From: Lewinellaceae bacterium
GTDB taxonomy: Bacteria > Bacteroidota > Bacteroidia > Chitinophagales > Saprospiraceae
DNA: 64,000 bases
Assembly: GCA_020636275.1 (NCBI GenBank)
Contig: JACJYD010000003.1
Location: 62,001 to 126,000, forward strand
Reading direction: 5' to 3'
The position numbers and the translations under genes were made by a program. The notes below the pieces were generated by a model, which had not been told where the DNA came from, did no database searches, and saw only the letters and a program-made list of their open reading frames with translations. Positions 63,354-64,000 of this stretch are shown here, in pieces. Numbering within the stretch: position 1 is the stretch's first letter; every line of letters starts with the position of its first letter.

Positions 63354-64000
63354 TTACTCAATTGGTATGGAGTGCGTGACATTCTCGATGCTTGGCGTAG
63401 CTGCAATTACGACTCTCCCTTTGGTCTTCCCCGCCTCCTGGATGACGATCCCCTGCCAGTCGTCGCCGCAGGCGTTGTGCAGCCGGCAGCCGTCGAGGAT
63501 CAGGATACCACCGGGCATCACGGTAATGGCGGCGTTGCGGGGCATGGACACGCGGCAACTGATCTTTAACACGCCGCCGGGGCGTATGGTCAGGTGGCCT
63601 TCCAGGTCTTTGGCAGCTCGCCAGTGGATGGAATCCGAAATGAAGATCGTCCGCTCTTCGTGGAGTTCACACCAGTTGGGCTCCAGGAACTTTCGACAAC
63701 GCAGATCCTCCCGGGAAAGCGCAAATTGGATCCGTCCGATCTGGCAGGGCGACCAGGCGTTCTGGTAGGCATTGTAGTCCATGACGTTGTTGGAAACCAG
63801 GGAATCGCATGGCGGCGTGTCGGAAAAATTCCAGCATTTGGGGTGTAGCGGCGTGTCGTCGCATCCGTCGTTTTGGGCCCAGGTATGTGTCAGGGTCAGG
63901 ATGTGCCCGATCTCGTGGTTGAGAATGAAATTCAGGCTCCATTCGGAGGAATGATTCTCATACCAGCCGGTTATCTTCACGGCGTTGGTCAGGGCGATGC
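63354..64000 (-). CDS. M43-family (pappalysin-like) metalloprotease, 5' end beyond the window
   Basis: Partial, at least 215 residues; the reading frame continues past 64000 (AIALTNAV precedes the KITGWYENH segment) and no start is visible. Zinc motif NHEIGHILTLTHTW (HExGHxLxLxHxW), then NDGCDDTPLHPKC, the Met-turn NNVMDYNAY and SPCQIGRIQFALS. The C-terminal part (VPDG-like repeats SIHWRAAKDLEGHLTIRPGG) forms beta-helix-like strands. Members are secreted proteases. Confidence 0.85.
   Translation of the reverse strand, partial: IALTNAVKITGWYENHSSEWSLNFILNHEIGHILTLTHTWAQNDGCDDTPLHPKCWNFSDTPPCDSLVSNNVMDYNAYQNAWSPCQIGRIQFALSREDLRCRKFLEPNWCELHEERTIFISDSIHWRAAKDLEGHLTIRPGGVLKISCRVSMPRNAAITVMPGGILILDGCRLHNACGDDWQGIVIQEAGKTKGRVVIAATPSIENVTHSIPIE

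Overview
The window looks like a chromosome segment of a Bacteroidota bacterium, most likely of the Saprospiria/Lewinella-Haliscomenobacter kind. This rests on C-terminal type IX secretion sorting domains, a 7TMR-DISM histidine kinase, LytTR and GxxExxY proteins, a homogentisate pathway, AT-rich intergenic DNA and gene starts that mostly lack a Shine-Dalgarno site. The lineage is an inference; no rRNA is present.

Left region (about 37-20750): a roughly 20.7 kb block lies between two copies of the last 30 codons of hppD. The intact hppD is at 20755-21879 and a truncated 3' copy with its own stop codon and terminator is at 37-130. The block holds a leftward operon of very large uncharacterised proteins (585, 1835, 933 and 1173 residues, the last carrying a DUF6603-like region). 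It ends with a protein that joins an effector-associated (EAD11-like) domain to a membrane anchor, and it begins with an M64-like protein that has lost its HExxH motif and a 482-residue unknown. A 7TMR-DISM sensor kinase and a divergent LuxR-type response regulator sit at its right edge. No integrase is visible. This is the strongest candidate for an undescribed system.

20755-31502: tyrosine/homogentisate catabolism (hppD, hmgA, a MarR regulator) with an inserted GxxExxY gene; an outer-membrane protein; a Cys/Met-metabolism PLP enzyme divergent from an Lrp regulator; uvrC; a sterol-desaturase family hydroxylase; and the ABC-F protein EttA.

31571-39495: a second candidate system. Six overlapping or closely spaced leftward genes encode a PqqD-like peptide-binding protein, an ATP-grasp ligase, a fold-III PLP decarboxylase, a urea-transporter/M23-peptidase fusion, a TPR/beta-barrel outer-membrane protein and a periplasmic TPR protein. 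A LytTR regulator with a degenerate receiver is divergent from them. The operon ends in a 99-bp tandem repeat that carries a hairpin in each unit.

39513-56147: mainly housekeeping and envelope genes: YraN, two sugar-phosphate isomerases, tRNA-Leu(GAG), an orphan HlyD-type adaptor, a lipoprotein, GyrB, a cytochrome P450, a nucleoid-associated protein, a lipid A-type acyltransferase, a PhoD-like phosphatase, a secreted endonuclease I, MoaA and a 13-repeat Ycf48-like secreted protein.

56358-64000: an aldehyde dehydrogenase, a SWIM zinc-finger protein, a BlaI/BlaR1-type pair with two clear operator dyads upstream, a possible 38-residue membrane peptide, a DUF2141 protein, an alpha/beta hydrolase lipoprotein and the 3' part of an M43 metalloprotease that runs off the window.
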